The notes beneath the pieces are model-generated. The model saw only the letters and a program-made list of their open reading frames with translations. It searched no databases and had not been told where the DNA came from. The translations under genes and the position numbers were made by a program. A stretch of 64,000 nt of DNA from Kazachstania africana CBS 2517 (lineage: Eukaryota; Ascomycota; Saccharomycetes; Saccharomycetales; Saccharomycetaceae), in contig NC_018943.1 of NCBI RefSeq assembly GCF_000304475.1, forward strand, positions 868,001 through 932,000, written 5' to 3'. Positions 47,691 through 58,309 of the stretch are shown piece after piece; position 1 is the first letter of the stretch; the number at the start of each line of letters is the position of its first letter.

Positions 47691-49886
47691 ATGACTACTT
47701 TTTATTCAGATGAGGTTGGTCTAGAAAAGACTGACCCACGACTTTGGAGACTCCGTACGGACGACCTGGGGCGCCAGACATGGGATTATATCGATCAATT
47801 AGACGCTGAATCTGATCCACAGACCACTTTTGTACAATGGTTGTTACAATTGCCAGGATTTCCCAGCCCTAATCCAGATATCAAAAATGGGGATGATAGT
47901 TTTACTGCCAAAGATGCCTGTTACAATGGTGCCACCTTTTTCAAGCTCTTACAGGATGGAAACTCTGGTATTTTCCCTTGCCAGTACAAGGGACCCATGT
48001 TTATGACAATAGGCTACGTGGCAGTCAACTACATTGCAGGTATAGAGATCCCTGAACATGAAAAGATCGAATTGATCAGGTATATAGTCAATACTGCGCA
48101 TCCAGTAGACGGGGGATGGGGCTTACATTCAGTCGATAAATCCACCGCATTTGGAACAGCTATAAATTATGTCATATTGAGACTGCTGGGCCTTTCTAAG
48201 CATCACACGGTTTGTGTTAGAGCTAGGGATACTTTACTAAGATTAGGTGGCGCCATAGGTGTGCCTCATTGGGGAAAAATATGGTTGAGTGTATTGAATC
48301 TTTATAGTTGGGAAGGTGTCAATCCTGCTCCACCTGAGACGTGGCTATTGCCATATTATTTGCCCATACACCCTGGAAGATGGTGGGTTCACACAAGAGG
48401 TGTCTATTTACCAATCAGCTATCTATCTCTGGTACGCTACTCTACAGAATGCACACCGCTGTTGGAAGAGATAAGAAAAGAGATCTATGTTAAACCATTT
48501 GACGATATAAATTTCAGCCAGCATAGAAACACAGTTTGTGGTGTTGATTTATACTATCCGCATTCTACACTATTAGATACCGCTAATAAAGCAATTGTTC
48601 TTTACGAGAAGTTTTTGAGACCTACGTGGCTAGCTGAAAAATCTAGAAAAGCAATTTACGAATTAATTGAGAAAGAGGCTCAAAATACTGACTATTTATG
48701 TATCGCCCCAGTCAATCAAGCGTTTTGTGCTTTGGCTACATTAATTGAAGAAGGCGTCGAGTCCAAACCATTTAGAAAGTATCAAGAGAGATTTAAAGAT
48801 GCTTTATTTCATGGGCCACAAGGTATGACTGTGACTGGGACAAATGGTGTTCAAACATGGGACTGTGCATTTGCAATCCAATATTTGTTCATTGCGGGAC
48901 TTGCTGAGCAACCTGAATTTTATGATGCAGTAAGTGCTGCATTTAAGTTTCTATGTCGTTCCCAATTCGATACAGAATGTGTCCCTGGTTCTTTTAGAGA
49001 TAAGAGAGTCGGCGCCTGGGGTTTTTCTACGAAGACTCAAGGTTACACCGTTTCTGACTGTACTGCAGAAAGTATAAAAGCAATCATAATGGTGAGAAAC
49101 TCCCCCGTATTTGCTAAGATACATGATGAGATTACAGACGAAAGACTATGCAAAGGTATTGACATTTTGCTAGACTTACAAAATATGGGTTCTTTCGAAT
49201 TTGGTTCATTTGCAACTTATGAAAAGATAAAAGCCCCATTAATCTTGGAGAAATTAAACCCTGCTGAAGTTTTTGGGAACATTATGGTTGAATATCCATA
49301 CGTGGAGTGCACTGATTCTTCAGTTTTGGGGCTTACTTACTTTCATAGACATTACAAGTATCGCCATGAAGAAATCTCTGATAGAATCCAGCTTGCTATA
49401 AGATACATCAAGAATGCTCAACAGGATGATGGCAGTTGGTATGGTAGCTGGGGTATCTGTTTCACATATGCGGGCATGTTTGCCATGGAAGCCCTACAAT
49501 CCGTCGGCGAGCTGTACGAAAACTCTGATGCTGTGCATAAAGGCTGTGATTTCTTGGTTAGTAAACAAATGCCTGATGGGGGATGGAGTGAATCGATGAA
49601 GTCCAGTGAACTTCACACCTATGTCAGCACGAAAGAATCACTGGTGGTGCAAACAGCCTGGGTGCTAATTGCGTTGCTCTTGGCGAAATACCCAGATAAA
49701 CAAGTCATCGACAGAGGTATATCCCTGTTGAAGAGTAGGCAAGAACCTTCCGGTGAATGGAAATTTGAGAGTGTAGAAGGGGTGTTCAACCACTCCTGTG
49801 CAATCGAATATCCAAGTTACAGATTTTTGTTTCCTATCAAGGCCCTGGGATTATATGTAAAAGAGTACGGAGCTCAAGGTATATAA
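47691..49886 (+). CDS. ERG7: Lanosterol synthase
   Basis: Oxidosqualene cyclase of ergosterol synthesis, converting 2,3-oxidosqualene to lanosterol on lipid droplets and ER. The 731 residues equal the S. cerevisiae length exactly. The catalytic VSDCTAE motif places the proton-donor Asp at residue 456. QW-type repeats include QDDGSWYGSWG near 578 and PDGGWSESM near 632. VDGGWGLHSVDKS near 140 and the substrate-pocket aromatic residues around WWVHTRGVYLP near 231 are also as expected. It precedes OSH3 and QNS1 as in YHR072W-YHR074W; NOP10, which lies between ERG7 and OSH3 in S. cerevisiae, is not present. Confidence 0.97.
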   Translation: MTTFYSDEVGLEKTDPRLWRLRTDDLGRQTWDYIDQLDAESDPQTTFVQWLLQLPGFPSPNPDIKNGDDSFTAKDACYNGATFFKLLQDGNSGIFPCQYKGPMFMTIGYVAVNYIAGIEIPEHEKIELIRYIVNTAHPVDGGWGLHSVDKSTAFGTAINYVILRLLGLSKHHTVCVRARDTLLRLGGAIGVPHWGKIWLSVLNLYSWEGVNPAPPETWLLPYYLPIHPGRWWVHTRGVYLPISYLSLVRYSTECTPLLEEIRKEIYVKPFDDINFSQHRNTVCGVDLYYPHSTLLDTANKAIVLYEKFLRPTWLAEKSRKAIYELIEKEAQNTDYLCIAPVNQAFCALATLIEEGVESKPFRKYQERFKDALFHGPQGMTVTGTNGVQTWDCAFAIQYLFIAGLAEQPEFYDAVSAAFKFLCRSQFDTECVPGSFRDKRVGAWGFSTKTQGYTVSDCTAESIKAIIMVRNSPVFAKIHDEITDERLCKGIDILLDLQNMGSFEFGSFATYEKIKAPLILEKLNPAEVFGNIMVEYPYVECTDSSVLGLTYFHRHYKYRHEEISDRIQLAIRYIKNAQQDDGSWYGSWGICFTYAGMFAMEALQSVGELYENSDAVHKGCDFLVSKQMPDGGWSESMKSSELHTYVSTKESLVVQTAWVLIALLLAKYPDKQVIDRGISLLKSRQEPSGEWKFESVEGVFNHSCAIEYPSYRFLFPIKALGLYVKEYGAQGI

Positions 49887-50261
49887 AGTAAAAATTAAGA
49901 ACGCCAATTTTCTCCTCACAATTTGTCGAACCGGCTTCAAGAAGCAGCTCTTCATCTCTTTATCTCTTGCTTTATAAATTGAAGGTGAAATCTTTTATAT
50001 GAGCCGACCTCTACTATTTTTCTAGAAGCCGTAAAAGTCCCGACTTGCATCGATAAAGCCAACGGTTTTGGAAAAACAAAAATCGATCAGAACTTCTCTG
50101 AAACAGCAATCGAAAATCCACGCAATTGTGCTTTATTGATCCTTTTTAACAAGACTATAACTACTAAGTTGAATCATAAATTGGTTTGCCCTCCATTCAG
50201 TTGAGCTTGGGGTGAAAAAATTGTATTTCACTGGCTTTTTTATTCATTTACTTGCGGATCA
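49887..50261. other. ERG7-OSH3 intergenic region (NOP10 absent)
   Basis: 375 bases. The small gene NOP10 (58 codons) occupies this place in S. cerevisiae; no frame here encodes it. Only the ERG7 3' end and OSH3 promoter appear to be present. Confidence 0.55.
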
Positions 50262-52988
50262 ATGGAAACAATAGATATACAAAGTAGATCCTTCGTTGTT
50301 CGATGGGTGAGGTGCTCTCATGGTGACACCATCAACTATCAGATTAAACCTTTGAAGAAATCAATTCATTTAGGTATTTACAAGCGATTGAAAACGAGCG
50401 TTGATGATCAATCATTTGCAGTGCACATTGCCCCAGATACTAGAGCTGCATTAGATTACGCCAATAAGACTCTTACAAAAAGAAACAATTCTATCAGTGC
50501 TCACGAAGCCTCACACTCCTCGAGCTCCTTGTCGATAAGCCATATTCAGCAACAATCTCGAGAGATTCCATTAAAAGATCGACTTTCTGCATCAGGATTT
50601 ACTCTCGTAAAATCAATGGGACAAATCCATGGTAACAACCTGATAGAAGGTGCATTGGATGTGGAAGATACGGACTACTATTATGCATTCATTCTTGATA
50701 ATACTTCTTCTAAAAATGTCAAGAAAAAAGTTCTGTTCAATGCAAGCATAGTACATGGCGATGATCAATCAATCATAAGCACCCGTTCAGCACCATCCTC
50801 CGTGATTCCTTCATTCGCGAGAGGATTTTCTGAAAAGGACAATGTTCTTATGGTAGGTAAAGGAAGGTACATTCAAGGCTATTTATTGAAGAAAAGAAGA
50901 AAAAAATTACAAGGTTTCAAAAGAAGATTTTTCACCTTAGATTTTAGATATGGTACGCTATCTTACTATCTAAATGACCATAATCAGACTCGTCGTGGTG
51001 AAATAGTTATCAGTTTGTCTACAGTAAGTGCGAACAAAAAAGATAGATTAATAATAATTGATTCAGGAATGGAAATCTGGGCTTTGAAAACTAAAGACCA
51101 AAAGAGCTGGCAAACGTGGGTCACTGCACTACAGTCATGTTTTGATAATGAAAACAAATCAGAACATTCCGAAGAGGAAGAATTGGAAGGGAAAGAGGAA
51201 AACAAAGTTGATACACGCATTGATTCAATGCGGAACAAAAAACAAAGAGATTCATACATCCCACTGCCCTTGGAGGCGTTTGACACTTTTGATGCTAATC
51301 TAAAACTGATTCAGCAAAGACTAGAACAATGCAAGAATGACTCCCTAGAATATTCTGGGCCAAAAGATTCGAAATCTTATAACGTATTCAGGTCTTCATC
51401 CTCTTCCTCAGTATCTGCATCTAGAAAAAAAATTGGTCTCTCTGCCGCTTCTCCAATGGATTCAAATGAATCCTTGTCTTCACCAACAGAATCTAATTTC
51501 TTGGAGGATACCAAAGAGCACGATCTCTTTAGAAAATTGGCTGAACTAGAAGCATTGTTCGGAGATTTTGTTAAGCAAAGTAAAATACTACTTAATGATC
51601 GAAAAAATATGGTTAAACAACTTAGAGAGTATCCAAATTCTCTTGCATCAATATATAGTGGAAACGAAGAGTTTTTTGATGCCGAAGAAGACATAAAAGC
51701 AGGTGTTATCATGCTGGAGGACGATGATGAAACTACCGAGGCAATGTATTTAGAAGAACAGCTTTCAGATATCGATGCTCCTCACACTTTACACTCTTTA
51801 TCAGACGCAATCAGCAGTGGGGATACAATTCCAAAAATGCAAGATTTATATCCTCTCCCATATCCAAAAAAGGTCACTCGTCGTGATGATGTGCCAAAGG
51901 CTGAAACCTCACCCCCAAGTCTTCTCTCATTTTTAAGAAAGAACGTAGGGAAAGATTTAAGCTCCATTGCTATGCCAGTAACTTCAAATGAACCAATTTC
52001 GATTTTACAAACCATTTCTGAAACTTTTGAATACGCGAGTTTACTACCGCAATTGGCTGACCCAAATATTAGTGTGCCACCACTGGCCGTGGTTTCAGCT
52101 TTTGCAGTGTCCTTTTTATCCGTCTACAGAGACAAGACAAGAGCACTTAGAAAACCTTTCAATCCACTTTTGGGGGAGACTTTCGAGTTGGTGCGTGAAG
52201 ATATGGGCTTCAGATTGATATCAGAAAAGGTATGCCATAAACCACAAATTTTTGCCTTTTATGCTGAACATGATGACTGGGAATGTAACTACACTTTGTC
52301 TCCTGTCCAAAAGTACTGGGGTAAATCGGTAGAAATTAACAACGAGGGGACTCTAGAACTGAAATCAAAAAAGACTGGTGAATATTTTGAATGGACTCAA
52401 CCAACTACAATGTTGAAAAATATTCTTGCTGGTGAGAGATACCTTGAGCCAGTCAATGAATTTGAAGTTATTTCCTCCAAAAGTGGTAAAGCCACAATAG
52501 TGTTCGAAAAGACTGGCATGTTTGGTGGTAGATCAGAAAATGTAAACGTGGTCATTACCTCTACTGATAAGGGTAACAAGAAATATAGATTTAGCGGTAA
52601 ATGGACAGAAAACCTGAAGGATGGCAACAATAGAACTCTTTGGGAAGTGGGTAAATTAGTAAAGAACTCAAAATCAAAATATGGTTTCACAACTTTTGCT
52701 GCAAACCTAAACGAAATGACTGAAATTGAAGAGGGCAGGGTTGCACCTAACGATTCAAGATTGAGACCTGATATTAGAGCCTATGAACAAGGTAAAATTT
52801 CCGAAGCAGAACGCTTGAAACTGCATTTGGAACAAAAACAACGTGATAGACGCATGAAGGGACACGATGTTACACCACAGTTTTTTGAAAAGACATCTGC
52901 AAACAAATGGAAATACCGTCAAGGACCGCAAAGTTACTGGGAAAGAAGAAAACGTCAAGATTGGTCAGGCATCACACCATTATGGTAG
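50262..52988 (+). CDS. OSH3: Oxysterol-binding protein homologue Osh3
   Basis: Lipid transfer protein that binds PI4P and acts at ER-plasma membrane contacts to activate Sac1. The 908 residues (S. cerevisiae 996) show a GOLD-like N terminus (IDIQSRSFVVRWVRC), a PH domain at about 202-294, an FFAT motif EEFFDAEED near 468-476 for the VAP proteins Scs2/Scs22, and an OSBP-related domain at about 570-890. The invariant core KPFNPLLGETFEL is near 632. The OSBP signature, normally EQVSHHPP, is EKVCHKPQ at 655-662. The C terminus WKYRQGPQSYWERRK is family-typical. The shorter length comes from reduced Ser-rich linkers. Confidence 0.95.
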   Translation: METIDIQSRSFVVRWVRCSHGDTINYQIKPLKKSIHLGIYKRLKTSVDDQSFAVHIAPDTRAALDYANKTLTKRNNSISAHEASHSSSSLSISHIQQQSREIPLKDRLSASGFTLVKSMGQIHGNNLIEGALDVEDTDYYYAFILDNTSSKNVKKKVLFNASIVHGDDQSIISTRSAPSSVIPSFARGFSEKDNVLMVGKGRYIQGYLLKKRRKKLQGFKRRFFTLDFRYGTLSYYLNDHNQTRRGEIVISLSTVSANKKDRLIIIDSGMEIWALKTKDQKSWQTWVTALQSCFDNENKSEHSEEEELEGKEENKVDTRIDSMRNKKQRDSYIPLPLEAFDTFDANLKLIQQRLEQCKNDSLEYSGPKDSKSYNVFRSSSSSSVSASRKKIGLSAASPMDSNESLSSPTESNFLEDTKEHDLFRKLAELEALFGDFVKQSKILLNDRKNMVKQLREYPNSLASIYSGNEEFFDAEEDIKAGVIMLEDDDETTEAMYLEEQLSDIDAPHTLHSLSDAISSGDTIPKMQDLYPLPYPKKVTRRDDVPKAETSPPSLLSFLRKNVGKDLSSIAMPVTSNEPISILQTISETFEYASLLPQLADPNISVPPLAVVSAFAVSFLSVYRDKTRALRKPFNPLLGETFELVREDMGFRLISEKVCHKPQIFAFYAEHDDWECNYTLSPVQKYWGKSVEINNEGTLELKSKKTGEYFEWTQPTTMLKNILAGERYLEPVNEFEVISSKSGKATIVFEKTGMFGGRSENVNVVITSTDKGNKKYRFSGKWTENLKDGNNRTLWEVGKLVKNSKSKYGFTTFAANLNEMTEIEEGRVAPNDSRLRPDIRAYEQGKISEAERLKLHLEQKQRDRRMKGHDVTPQFFEKTSANKWKYRQGPQSYWERRKRQDWSGITPLW

Positions 52989-53320
52989 CCAAAATGATCC
53001 TTACAAGCAGATTTTTTTCCCCAATTATGTAATTAAATTTTTAAGCATTATATGTAATATAGTTCCTGAAGTGCATACAACTTCGTATACAAATAAAATA
53101 CAAAACACCCAATATGTTACAATGTTCCTTTCTTCGATTAAAAACCACATATAGTAATTTAAGATCATGATTTTTAAAATTTATTTGCACTTTGCACCTC
53201 TGATTCTTGCGATGACATAAAACTGTTGTCGGACGGGACGTCATTTTTTTCAATATAACTTCGAAAACCTGAGCCTTCCATCTATGGCTTATACAGTTGT
53301 CCCAAGACAAGTGATAAAGG
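52989..53320. other. OSH3-QNS1 intergenic region
   Basis: 332 A+T-rich bases between tandem genes. Only short A+T-driven open frames are present; no element is recognisable beyond the QNS1 promoter. Confidence 0.5.
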
Positions 53321-55462
53321 ATGTCTCATTTAATTACATTAGCTACCTGTAACTTAAATCAGTGGGCCTTGGATTTCGAAGGTAACAGGGATAGAATTTT
53401 AGAATCTATTTACATAGCCAAAGAGAAAGGTGCACGTCTGCGTGTTGGTCCCGAATTAGAAATAACCGGTTATGGCTGTTTGGATCACTTCTTAGAAAAC
53501 GATGTGTGCTTACATTCATGGGAGATGTATGCTCAGATCATCAAAAATCCTAAGACGCATGGCCTTCTTTTAGATATTGGTATGCCTGTTTTGCACAAGA
53601 ATGTTCGCTACAATTGTAGGCTATTGTCGTTGGATGGTAAGATTTTATTCATAAGACCAAAAATGTGGTTAGCTAATGATGGTAATTATCGTGAAATGAG
53701 ATTTTTTACGCCTTGGATGAAGCCAGGCTTCGTGGAGGATTTTGTTTTACCACCAGAAATTCAAAAGGTTACCGATCAGAAAGTTGTTTCCTTTGGGGAT
53801 GCTGTTATCAACACACTCGATACCTGCATCGGTGCTGAGACATGCGAGGAACTGTTCACACCGCAATCTCCCCACATTGCTATGTCCCTAGATGGTGTCG
53901 AAATTATCACCAACTCTTCTGGGTCTCACCATGAACTGCGTAAATTAAATAAGAGATTAGACTTGATTCTAAATGCAACTAGCCGTTGCGGTGGCATCTA
54001 TTTGTATGCAAACCAACGTGGCTGTGACGGTGACAGATTGTATTATGATGGGTGTGCTTTAATTGCCGTTAATGGTAAAGTTGTTGCGCAGGGATCTCAA
54101 TTTTCTTTAAAGGATGTGGAAGTTGTCACTGCAACCGTTGATTTAGAGGAGGTCAGAAACTACCGCGCCAATTTTATGTCTCGTGGGTTGCAAGCTTCCC
54201 TAAGTGAAACGAAGTTCAAGAGAATTGACGTCGCTGTCGAATTAGCTCCAATGAAAGCCAGATTCGATCCTCTTATTGTACCATCGAAAAGTCGCCCAAT
54301 TTTCTATCATACTCCGGAAGAAGAAATTGCATTAGGCCCTGCATGTTGGTTATGGGATTACATAAGACGTTGTAATGGTACAGGCTATTTCCTTCCTTTG
54401 TCCGGCGGTATTGATTCCTGTGCAACCGCAATGATTGTCCATTCTATGTGTAGATTAGTTGTAAAGGAAGCCTCTGAAGGCAATGAACAAGTTATTTTGG
54501 ATGCTAGAAAGCTAACTCGCGGCGGAGAAGGCTGGATTCCAAATGATCCGCAAGAATTAGCCTCTAAATTTTTCCATACATGTTTTATGGGCACCGAAAA
54601 CTCTTCGAAGGAAACAAGAGATAGAAGTCGTGAACTTGCCACCCAGATCGGCTCATATCATGTTGACTTCAACATGGATAGCGTTGTCAGTAGTGTTGTT
54701 TCCCTATTTGAGGTTGCTACTGGTAAGAAACCTGTTTATAAAATTTTTGGGGGCTCTCAAATAGAAAATTTGGCTTTACAGAATATCCAGGCAAGATTAA
54801 GAATGGTATTTGCATATCTATTTGCCCAGTTATTACCATGGCTTCGTGGTATCAAGAACTCTGGTGGTTTACTGGTTTTAGGTAGCGCTAATGTCGACGA
54901 GTGTTTAAGAGGCTATTTGACAAAATACGATTGTTCCTCCGCTGATATTAACCCAATTGGTGGTATTTCTAAGACAGATCTTAAAAAATTCATCGCATAT
55001 GCCTCTACAGAGTATAACATGCCAATCCTAGACTCCTTCTTAAATGCAACCCCAACTGCTGAATTAGAACCAATCACCGAAGATTACGTACAATCTGATG
55101 AAATTGATATGGGTATGACTTATGAAGAATTAAGTGTTTTCGGTTATCTTAGAAAGGTCGAGAAATGTGGTCCTTACTCTATGTTCTTGAAATTACTACA
55201 TGAATGGACTCCAAGATTGACGCCAGCTCAAGTTTCTGAAAAGGTCAAGAGATTTTTCTTTTTCTACGCCATTAATAGACACAAGCAAACTGTCTTGACA
55301 CCAAGTTATCATGCCGAACAATATTCTCCGGATGATAATAGATTTGATTTAAGACCTTTCTTAATCAACCCAAGATTCACATGGGCAAGTAAAAAAATTG
55401 ATCAAGTAGTTGCACAATGTGAAGGTAAGACTACAGACTTAGATATCATGTCTATTGATTGA
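53321..55462 (+). CDS. QNS1: Glutamine-dependent NAD+ synthetase
   Basis: Final step of NAD synthesis: nicotinate adenine dinucleotide + ATP + glutamine to NAD+. The 713 residues match S. cerevisiae (714). The N-terminal CN-hydrolase (glutaminase) domain shows the catalytic triad context: E45 in [10 protein letters not shown], Lys near 114 in [10 protein letters not shown], and Cys near 175 in GAETCEELF. The synthetase domain carries the ATP-pyrophosphatase loop LSGGIDSC near 360, then [22 protein letters not shown] near 472 and VLGSANVDE near 523. Convergent with PPE1 (98 bases). Confidence 0.97.
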   Translation: MSHLITLATCNLNQWALDFEGNRDRILESIYIAKEKGARLRVGPELEITGYGCLDHFLENDVCLHSWEMYAQIIKNPKTHGLLLDIGMPVLHKNVRYNCRLLSLDGKILFIRPKMWLANDGNYREMRFFTPWMKPGFVEDFVLPPEIQKVTDQKVVSFGDAVINTLDTCIGAETCEELFTPQSPHIAMSLDGVEIITNSSGSHHELRKLNKRLDLILNATSRCGGIYLYANQRGCDGDRLYYDGCALIAVNGKVVAQGSQFSLKDVEVVTATVDLEEVRNYRANFMSRGLQASLSETKFKRIDVAVELAPMKARFDPLIVPSKSRPIFYHTPEEEIALGPACWLWDYIRRCNGTGYFLPLSGGIDSCATAMIVHSMCRLVVKEASEGNEQVILDARKLTRGGEGWIPNDPQELASKFFHTCFMGTENSSKETRDRSRELATQIGSYHVDFNMDSVVSSVVSLFEVATGKKPVYKIFGGSQIENLALQNIQARLRMVFAYLFAQLLPWLRGIKNSGGLLVLGSANVDECLRGYLTKYDCSSADINPIGGISKTDLKKFIAYASTEYNMPILDSFLNATPTAELEPITEDYVQSDEIDMGMTYEELSVFGYLRKVEKCGPYSMFLKLLHEWTPRLTPAQVSEKVKRFFFFYAINRHKQTVLTPSYHAEQYSPDDNRFDLRPFLINPRFTWASKKIDQVVAQCEGKTTDLDIMSID

Positions 55463-55560
55463 ATAGAGTTCGTATTAGAACACTAAGCACAGACTTATGT
55501 AAAATATTTCGGATATAAAAAAATCTACATGACAACTTTCTGCCCTTTAATAATAAAAAA

Positions 55561-56712
55561 TTATGCTTTTGAACCCCAGTTTGTCTTGATAACAACATTT
55601 TTGTTGTCGTTTCTTTTCCAGAAATCTATCAGAGTGATTGCAGTCTTCAGATAACAGTCTTCTTGTATAAAGTGTCCAGAATCTTGAAATACGACCAGCT
55701 GGTACTTCCCTTGCATTTGCCCTATAATAAGGTCCTTATCCAGGTTATCATTCCCGGCTAATATCAACAGTTTACAAGTAGGCAGAGAGACGAATTGTTT
55801 GGATAAACCGGTGAACCAGTCGCCCCAAAAGCCTTTGAACATTTGTAGATTTGTAATTCTAATAACTTTCCCGGAAGAAGATCTTTTAAATAGAGCTGGG
55901 ATTGAAATATCCGCACTTGCATGCTGCCTTGATAGACCTTGTTTAATATGCCATTCGATTGCATCTGAATATGTAGTAAATTGATTTGGTGTACTATACA
56001 AGAAATGTTGAACATTTTGTAGTGCTTTCACAGCAATTTCTTCAACTATATCAAACATTGCCACTCCTAAGAGGTGTTTTCTCACTTGTTCTGGGAATCT
56101 GTTGTATGCAAAGGATGAAATGCTACCGCCTAAAGAATGACCTACCAGTATAATGGACAGTTTTTGCTTATTCAAACTTGAATCAAGTTTTGTAAGAAAA
56201 AAATAGTTCAAAAGACTCGTGAAATCATCAATAAACGCATCTATGCCAAAATCAAGTTCAATAGAACTGTCAATTGGTTTAGTTTGACCGTGTCCTCTTG
56301 CATCAAACGATATACATGCACATTTGCCCTTCATAATTTTAAACAGTTCTGATCCTAATTGTGCAAAACTTAAACCTGATGAGCCGGCCCCATGGTGCAT
56401 TACAAATACAGGGATTGATGGTGAGTCGTATGAGGTAGGCAAACTATAGTATGTATTAAAGTTAAAATTTCTATCCGTTAAGGAAATTTGCTCGTTATGC
56501 TGGAAGAAAGCATCCCATGTGGGTAGCCTCTTGCTATCTTCAGGTATACTTGGCGCTGTTCGTGATTTACTTGAAGTGAAATCTGGCAATTCGCCAATGT
56601 TATCCTGATGCTCAATATCATTGATATTCATCGATCGCTGAATATTTCCTAATGTTTCATTGGCCTTCTCTAGTTTGTCCAATACTACCTTTCTTCTCAG
56701 ATCATCAGCCAT
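55561..56712 (-). CDS. PPE1: PP2A methylesterase Ppe1
   Basis: Alpha/beta hydrolase (PME-1 family) that removes the C-terminal methyl ester of PP2A catalytic subunits; it has also been reported with mitoribosomes in S. cerevisiae. The 383 residues (S. cerevisiae 400) carry the oxyanion segment VMHHGAGSSGLSF near 104-116, DARGHGQTKPI near 138, the nucleophile elbow VGHSLGGS near 188-195, and the catalytic His region DSGHFIQED near 347. The N terminus is a polar helix (RRKVVLDKLEKANETLGNI). Confidence 0.93.
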   Translation of the reverse strand: MADDLRRKVVLDKLEKANETLGNIQRSMNINDIEHQDNIGELPDFTSSKSRTAPSIPEDSKRLPTWDAFFQHNEQISLTDRNFNFNTYYSLPTSYDSPSIPVFVMHHGAGSSGLSFAQLGSELFKIMKGKCACISFDARGHGQTKPIDSSIELDFGIDAFIDDFTSLLNYFFLTKLDSSLNKQKLSIILVGHSLGGSISSFAYNRFPEQVRKHLLGVAMFDIVEEIAVKALQNVQHFLYSTPNQFTTYSDAIEWHIKQGLSRQHASADISIPALFKRSSSGKVIRITNLQMFKGFWGDWFTGLSKQFVSLPTCKLLILAGNDNLDKDLIIGQMQGKYQLVVFQDSGHFIQEDCYLKTAITLIDFWKRNDNKNVVIKTNWGSKA

Positions 56713-56891
56713 TACGGGTGAGTATTAAAGAGATATATTCCGAGGTATGATGTGTGTGCTAACTTTACTGTTCCTTCTAACTATATGAAACAGTGTATTA
56801 ATATTATATATGATTCCGCCACTTTCGGAACGAGTGAATACCATTTAAATGTACGATGACTATGTAGAGTGATTTCTATAAGACCAAAGCA

Positions 56892-57848
56892 TTAAGAACA
56901 CGGTCTATTGTTGGTTGAAACGGGGCTTCTCATCACGTATCGAATGTCAGGATTTGGCTCACGGTACAGGCTTAATGCAGCAGGCCTCTTTTTGTGTTTC
57001 CATTTCCTGGCAAACTTTTTGGCCATCGAGGTCAGAAAACCTTCTTTCTTTTCGCCCTTTGGTGGAAAGATTAGTTTGGAACGATCTACTTGTTTGACTT
57101 GTTGGCTAGGATTGAATACTTTTGTGTTGTCCTCCTTCGTTGGTGTCTGCACTGGCGAGAACTGTTGAAACCTTTTAATTAAACCGTTCAATTCTTCAAT
57201 TTTTTCACTAATTATCTGACTGTCTCTCCATAATTTGATCTCTTCCAAGGGAGAATGTGCCTGGGTCATTGGCTCGTCAGCTCTCATCAATCTGTTCATG
57301 TTGATACTTTGTTCAGGTGCATATTTTGTTGGTTCATCTCTGATATCAAATACTTCTTCATACAATTGATCGACCAACAACTTGAGTAGTTGCTCTTTCT
57401 TTCCCATAGAAGATCTTGATTGGAGAGGCGATTCATGATGTGAATATTTCAATCGGTCGCTATACGTGTTCTCACTGTCTCTTTTACCAGATGTTTTCGT
57501 CAACACTGTATGCCTAATATACGCTGTCTTAGTTTCATCTGGTAATAATTCCCACAATATTCCCATCTTACTTGAGATATCCTCATCAGAGGGTAGTTCT
57601 GACGCTGGATCCACTTTGAAGTCCGTCGAAGCAGTGCTGTAAATACTTCCTTGAGAATATCTTCTCTGCAGATTTGAGTATGATTTACGATTTCGGAGAT
57701 TATTCACTGCATTATGAGAAATAGATCTCTTCAGCTCTCGTTGTGCTTTTTCTTGTGACTGTTCTCGACACACTGCACATCGTATCACTTCATGTAATTC
57801 GCATGGCTCCACTTCCTCTTTGATCGACATCTTTGGTAATCTTGACAT
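56892..57848 (-). CDS. Unrecognised protein between PPE1 and PTC7, with N-terminal Cys/His motif
   Basis: I do not recognise this gene, and S. cerevisiae has none between PPE1 (YHR075C) and PTC7 (YHR076W). From ATG 57848 the product has 318 residues (MSRLPKMSIKE); ATGs at 57905 and 57830 are alternatives. Near residue 16 lies C-x2-H-x4-C-x2-C (CELHEVIRCAVC), a possible zinc site. Then come a basic Ser/Arg/Asn stretch with RRYSQGS, a segment MGILWELLPDETK near 95, a helical block KKEQLLKLLVDQLYEEVFD near 148, a coiled-coil-like helix SEKIEELNGLIKRF near 216, and a strongly basic C-terminal region (KKFARKWKHKKRP). Composition is that of an ordinary yeast gene. It may be a fast-evolving regulatory or meiotic protein; no function is assigned. 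Confidence 0.7.
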   Translation of the reverse strand: MSRLPKMSIKEEVEPCELHEVIRCAVCREQSQEKAQRELKRSISHNAVNNLRNRKSYSNLQRRYSQGSIYSTASTDFKVDPASELPSDEDISSKMGILWELLPDETKTAYIRHTVLTKTSGKRDSENTYSDRLKYSHHESPLQSRSSMGKKEQLLKLLVDQLYEEVFDIRDEPTKYAPEQSINMNRLMRADEPMTQAHSPLEEIKLWRDSQIISEKIEELNGLIKRFQQFSPVQTPTKEDNTKVFNPSQQVKQVDRSKLIFPPKGEKKEGFLTSMAKKFARKWKHKKRPAALSLYREPNPDIRYVMRSPVSTNNRPCS

Positions 57849-58309
57849 ATCTTGACTCGTGCAGAAATATAAGCACTTTTCAATCAAATAATTCACTAGT
57901 ATCACAATCTCACCATTTCCACCGGTCCATACAGCCTTCTAAATATATAACCACCATCTATCAAGCAAAATGTAGTGATTACTTCATACCTGTTACCGAA
58001 GTGTTTCAAATGCTTCCTTTGACGTTTCAGAGTGAAAAATGTGTCGTTTCTTAAAAAGAGAGGTAGATGAAAGAGAATAACGCTATCGTAGTTGCTGGAT
58101 CGGTGGGACCTGACAACGTGAGCATTGAAGCTGATAGTGGCCAGTAAGCTCATTAATAGCAGGCATCATAGAGTGACATCTTCTTTACCCGGCCGCGTGC
58201 TCCGTATATCAGGGCCTTTTCATATAAATATTGATGGCTCGAACAGTGGAGGATAGTTGTGACAAGCGTATAAAAAGCAACTATCCAACCTGCAATCCAC
58301 ACCAGAAGC
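57849..58309. promoter_or_regulatory. Divergent promoter of the unrecognised gene and PTC7, with a Reb1 site
   Basis: 461 bases between divergent starts. TTACCCGG at 58185-58192 is an exact Reb1-type general regulatory factor site, 118 bases upstream of PTC7. TATAAAAA at about 58269 is a likely PTC7 TATA element. Confidence 0.55.
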
